From: SMWD01 sp964629475
GTDB taxonomy: Bacteria > Pseudomonadota > Gammaproteobacteria > Steroidobacterales > GCA-2729495
NCBI GenBank assembly: GCA_964629475.1
Contig: CAZVQW010000007.1
Span: 1 to 64,000 of the forward strand
DNA length: 64,000 nucleotides
Direction: 5' to 3'
A program made the translations under genes and the position numbers. The notes under the pieces are model-generated. The model was not told where the DNA came from. It did no database searches and was given only the letters and a program-made list of their open reading frames with translations. Positions 62,882-64,000 of the stretch are shown in pieces (position 1 is the stretch's first letter; every line of letters starts with the position of its first letter).

Positions 62882-64000
62882 ATGACCGAAAAATTTGACC
62901 CCCAGGCGGCGCTGGCCGACACCCGGCACGAGTTCGGTGAACACGGCGGCGTAAACCTGTCCATCGAGACCTCCACGACGTTTACCGTCATGGAGGCCGA
63001 GATGATGCCCGAGCTTTTTTCCGGACGGGCCGGACCCGAAGGCGGATGCTACCTGTACGGGCGGCACTTCAACCCGACGGTGTACGCATTGGGCAGGCAA
63101 CTGGCGGCAATCGAAAACACCGAAGCAGGATACGCCACCGCCAGCGGTATGGGCGCCATCTCGGCAGCCCTGATGCAGGTGTGCGACGCCGGCGATCATA
63201 TTGTCTGCGGCAACACAGTGTACGGCGGAACGTTTGCGTTGCTGAACACGTACCTGCCGACCAAGGCGGGAGTGACGACAACCTTTGTCGATATCACCGA
63301 TCACGCAAGTGTCGCGGGTGCCTTTACCGACCAGACCAAAGTGCTGTACATCGAGTCAATCGCCAATCCGACGCTGGACGTTGCGGATATCCCGAAGCTG
63401 GCGGAGATCGCACACGCGAGGGGAGCCGTGCTGATTGTCGACAACACCTTCTCGCCGATGATGCTGACGCCGGCGAACCTGGGTGCGGACATCGTGGTAC
63501 ACAGCCTGACAAAATTCATCAACGGGGCATCGGACATCATCGCCGGGGCAGTATGCGGATCGCACGAGTTCATCGGTTCACTGATGGACTTGCACCTGGG
63601 CTCGCTGATGTTGCTCGGTTCGACGATGGATGCACGCACGGCATTCAGCATCTCGATGCGTATCCCGCACCTGGGGCTGCGCATCACCGAGCATAGCCTG
63701 CGTGCCCGGATTTTTGCCGAGCGGCTTCAAGAGCGCGGCGCCTCTGTCATTTACCCTGGGCTGGCAGACCACCCGCAGCATGCTTTGCTGGCATCGATGC
63801 TCAACGAAGGTTACGGCTTCGGGGGTGTTCTCGGCCTGGACCTGGGGACGGTGCAACGTGCCGAACAATTTATGGAAACACTCCAGAATGAGTTTGGCTT
63901 CGGGTTCATGGCAGTCAGCCTCGGATATTTCGATACGCTCATGTCCTGTTCCGGCGAAACGACTTCGAGCGAGCTGAGTGATGCGGAGCGGCTCGAGGCG
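62882..64000 (+). CDS. Trans-sulfuration PLP enzyme (Cys/Met metabolism), partial
   Basis: Methionine gamma-lyase, cystathionine gamma-lyase/synthase or O-acetylhomoserine sulfhydrylase type. 373 codons from ATG 62882 run to the right edge without a stop. PLP lysine in VVHSLTKFINGASD; YGRHFNPTVYALGRQLAAIE and ASGMGAISAAL are family blocks; VDNTFSPMMLTP is the substrate region. Together with the gene at 60.2 kb it suggests trans-sulfuration between homocysteine and cysteine. Confidence 0.9.
   Translation, partial: MTEKFDPQAALADTRHEFGEHGGVNLSIETSTTFTVMEAEMMPELFSGRAGPEGGCYLYGRHFNPTVYALGRQLAAIENTEAGYATASGMGAISAALMQVCDAGDHIVCGNTVYGGTFALLNTYLPTKAGVTTTFVDITDHASVAGAFTDQTKVLYIESIANPTLDVADIPKLAEIAHARGAVLIVDNTFSPMMLTPANLGADIVVHSLTKFINGASDIIAGAVCGSHEFIGSLMDLHLGSLMLLGSTMDARTAFSISMRIPHLGLRITEHSLRARIFAERLQERGASVIYPGLADHPQHALLASMLNEGYGFGGVLGLDLGTVQRAEQFMETLQNEFGFGFMAVSLGYFDTLMSCSGETTSSELSDAERLEA

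Overview
The window reads as a chromosomal segment of a moderately GC-rich gammaproteobacterium, probably an uncultured or little-studied lineage. The evidence is the conserved order queA-tgt-yajC-secD-secF, XerD, FdxA, TypA, a fused CysG siroheme synthase, a true CysB regulator and gammaproteobacterial-style palindromic repeats. No phage, CRISPR array or intact insertion sequence was found. One tRNA gene (Leu, anticodon CAA) is present.

Layout. 0-5.4 kb: secF (cut by the left edge), secD, yajC, tgt and queA, all on the minus strand. 5.6-7.6 kb: a coupled ECF sigma factor / membrane protein / PDZ protein operon. 7.8-14.2 kb: tRNA-Leu, cytochrome b561, a small membrane protein, typA, a Nudix hydrolase, fdxA, a DsbC-like protein and xerD. 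14.5-25.5 kb: housekeeping and lipid genes (plsC, thiolase, ETF-QO, zapE, gpmA, gamma carbonic anhydrase, tesB, MaoC hydratase) plus folE, mobA and moaC. 25.6-28.6 kb: leuCD and a LysR regulator. 28.7-45.4 kb: an assimilatory sulfur and tetrapyrrole island holding cysK-cysE, cysJIH, cysB and an overlapping cysG-hemA-hemC-hemB-hemL operon. It is bracketed by an intact DUF4329 gene and a decayed copy of its 3' end, with an IS3-type remnant just inside the left border. 45.4-49.8 kb: CoA-transferase, HMG-CoA lyase, lipocytochrome c and FAD-linked oxidase. 49.9-59.9 kb: a truncated lhr helicase joined out of frame to a truncated [NiFe]-hydrogenase maturation protease, divergent from a complete hypCABDFE operon. 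60-64 kb: a cysteine synthase-family gene, a FadL-type porin and a trans-sulfuration enzyme cut by the right edge.

The most notable signal is a set of three short cysteine-codon leader peptides (37449-37556 minus, 60061-60144 plus, and a weaker one at 31735-31842 minus). Each lies ahead of a sulfur gene (cysB, a cysteine synthase homologue, cysK). Each is followed by an intrinsic-terminator hairpin, and each has a segment inside or just after the Cys codons that can pair with the terminator's 5' arm. In all three a sigma70-like promoter places the transcription start at or within a few bases of the leader ATG, so the leaders look leaderless or nearly so. This is the architecture of ribosome-mediated, cysteine-sensing transcription attenuation. 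It appears to combine with CysB-like operators (ATAA-N7-TTAT), two between the divergent cysK and cysJ units and one over the cysB promoter.

Functionally, CysJI needs siroheme, and the adjacent operon encodes the route from glutamyl-tRNA to siroheme. Several of those enzymes are strongly diverged: the HemC homologue lacks the cofactor-carrying cysteine and has a HemD-like tail, and the GluTR homologue lacks the dimerisation domain. The island may be a dedicated siroheme supply line or a modified pathway. All functional statements rest on sequence reading without database searches.
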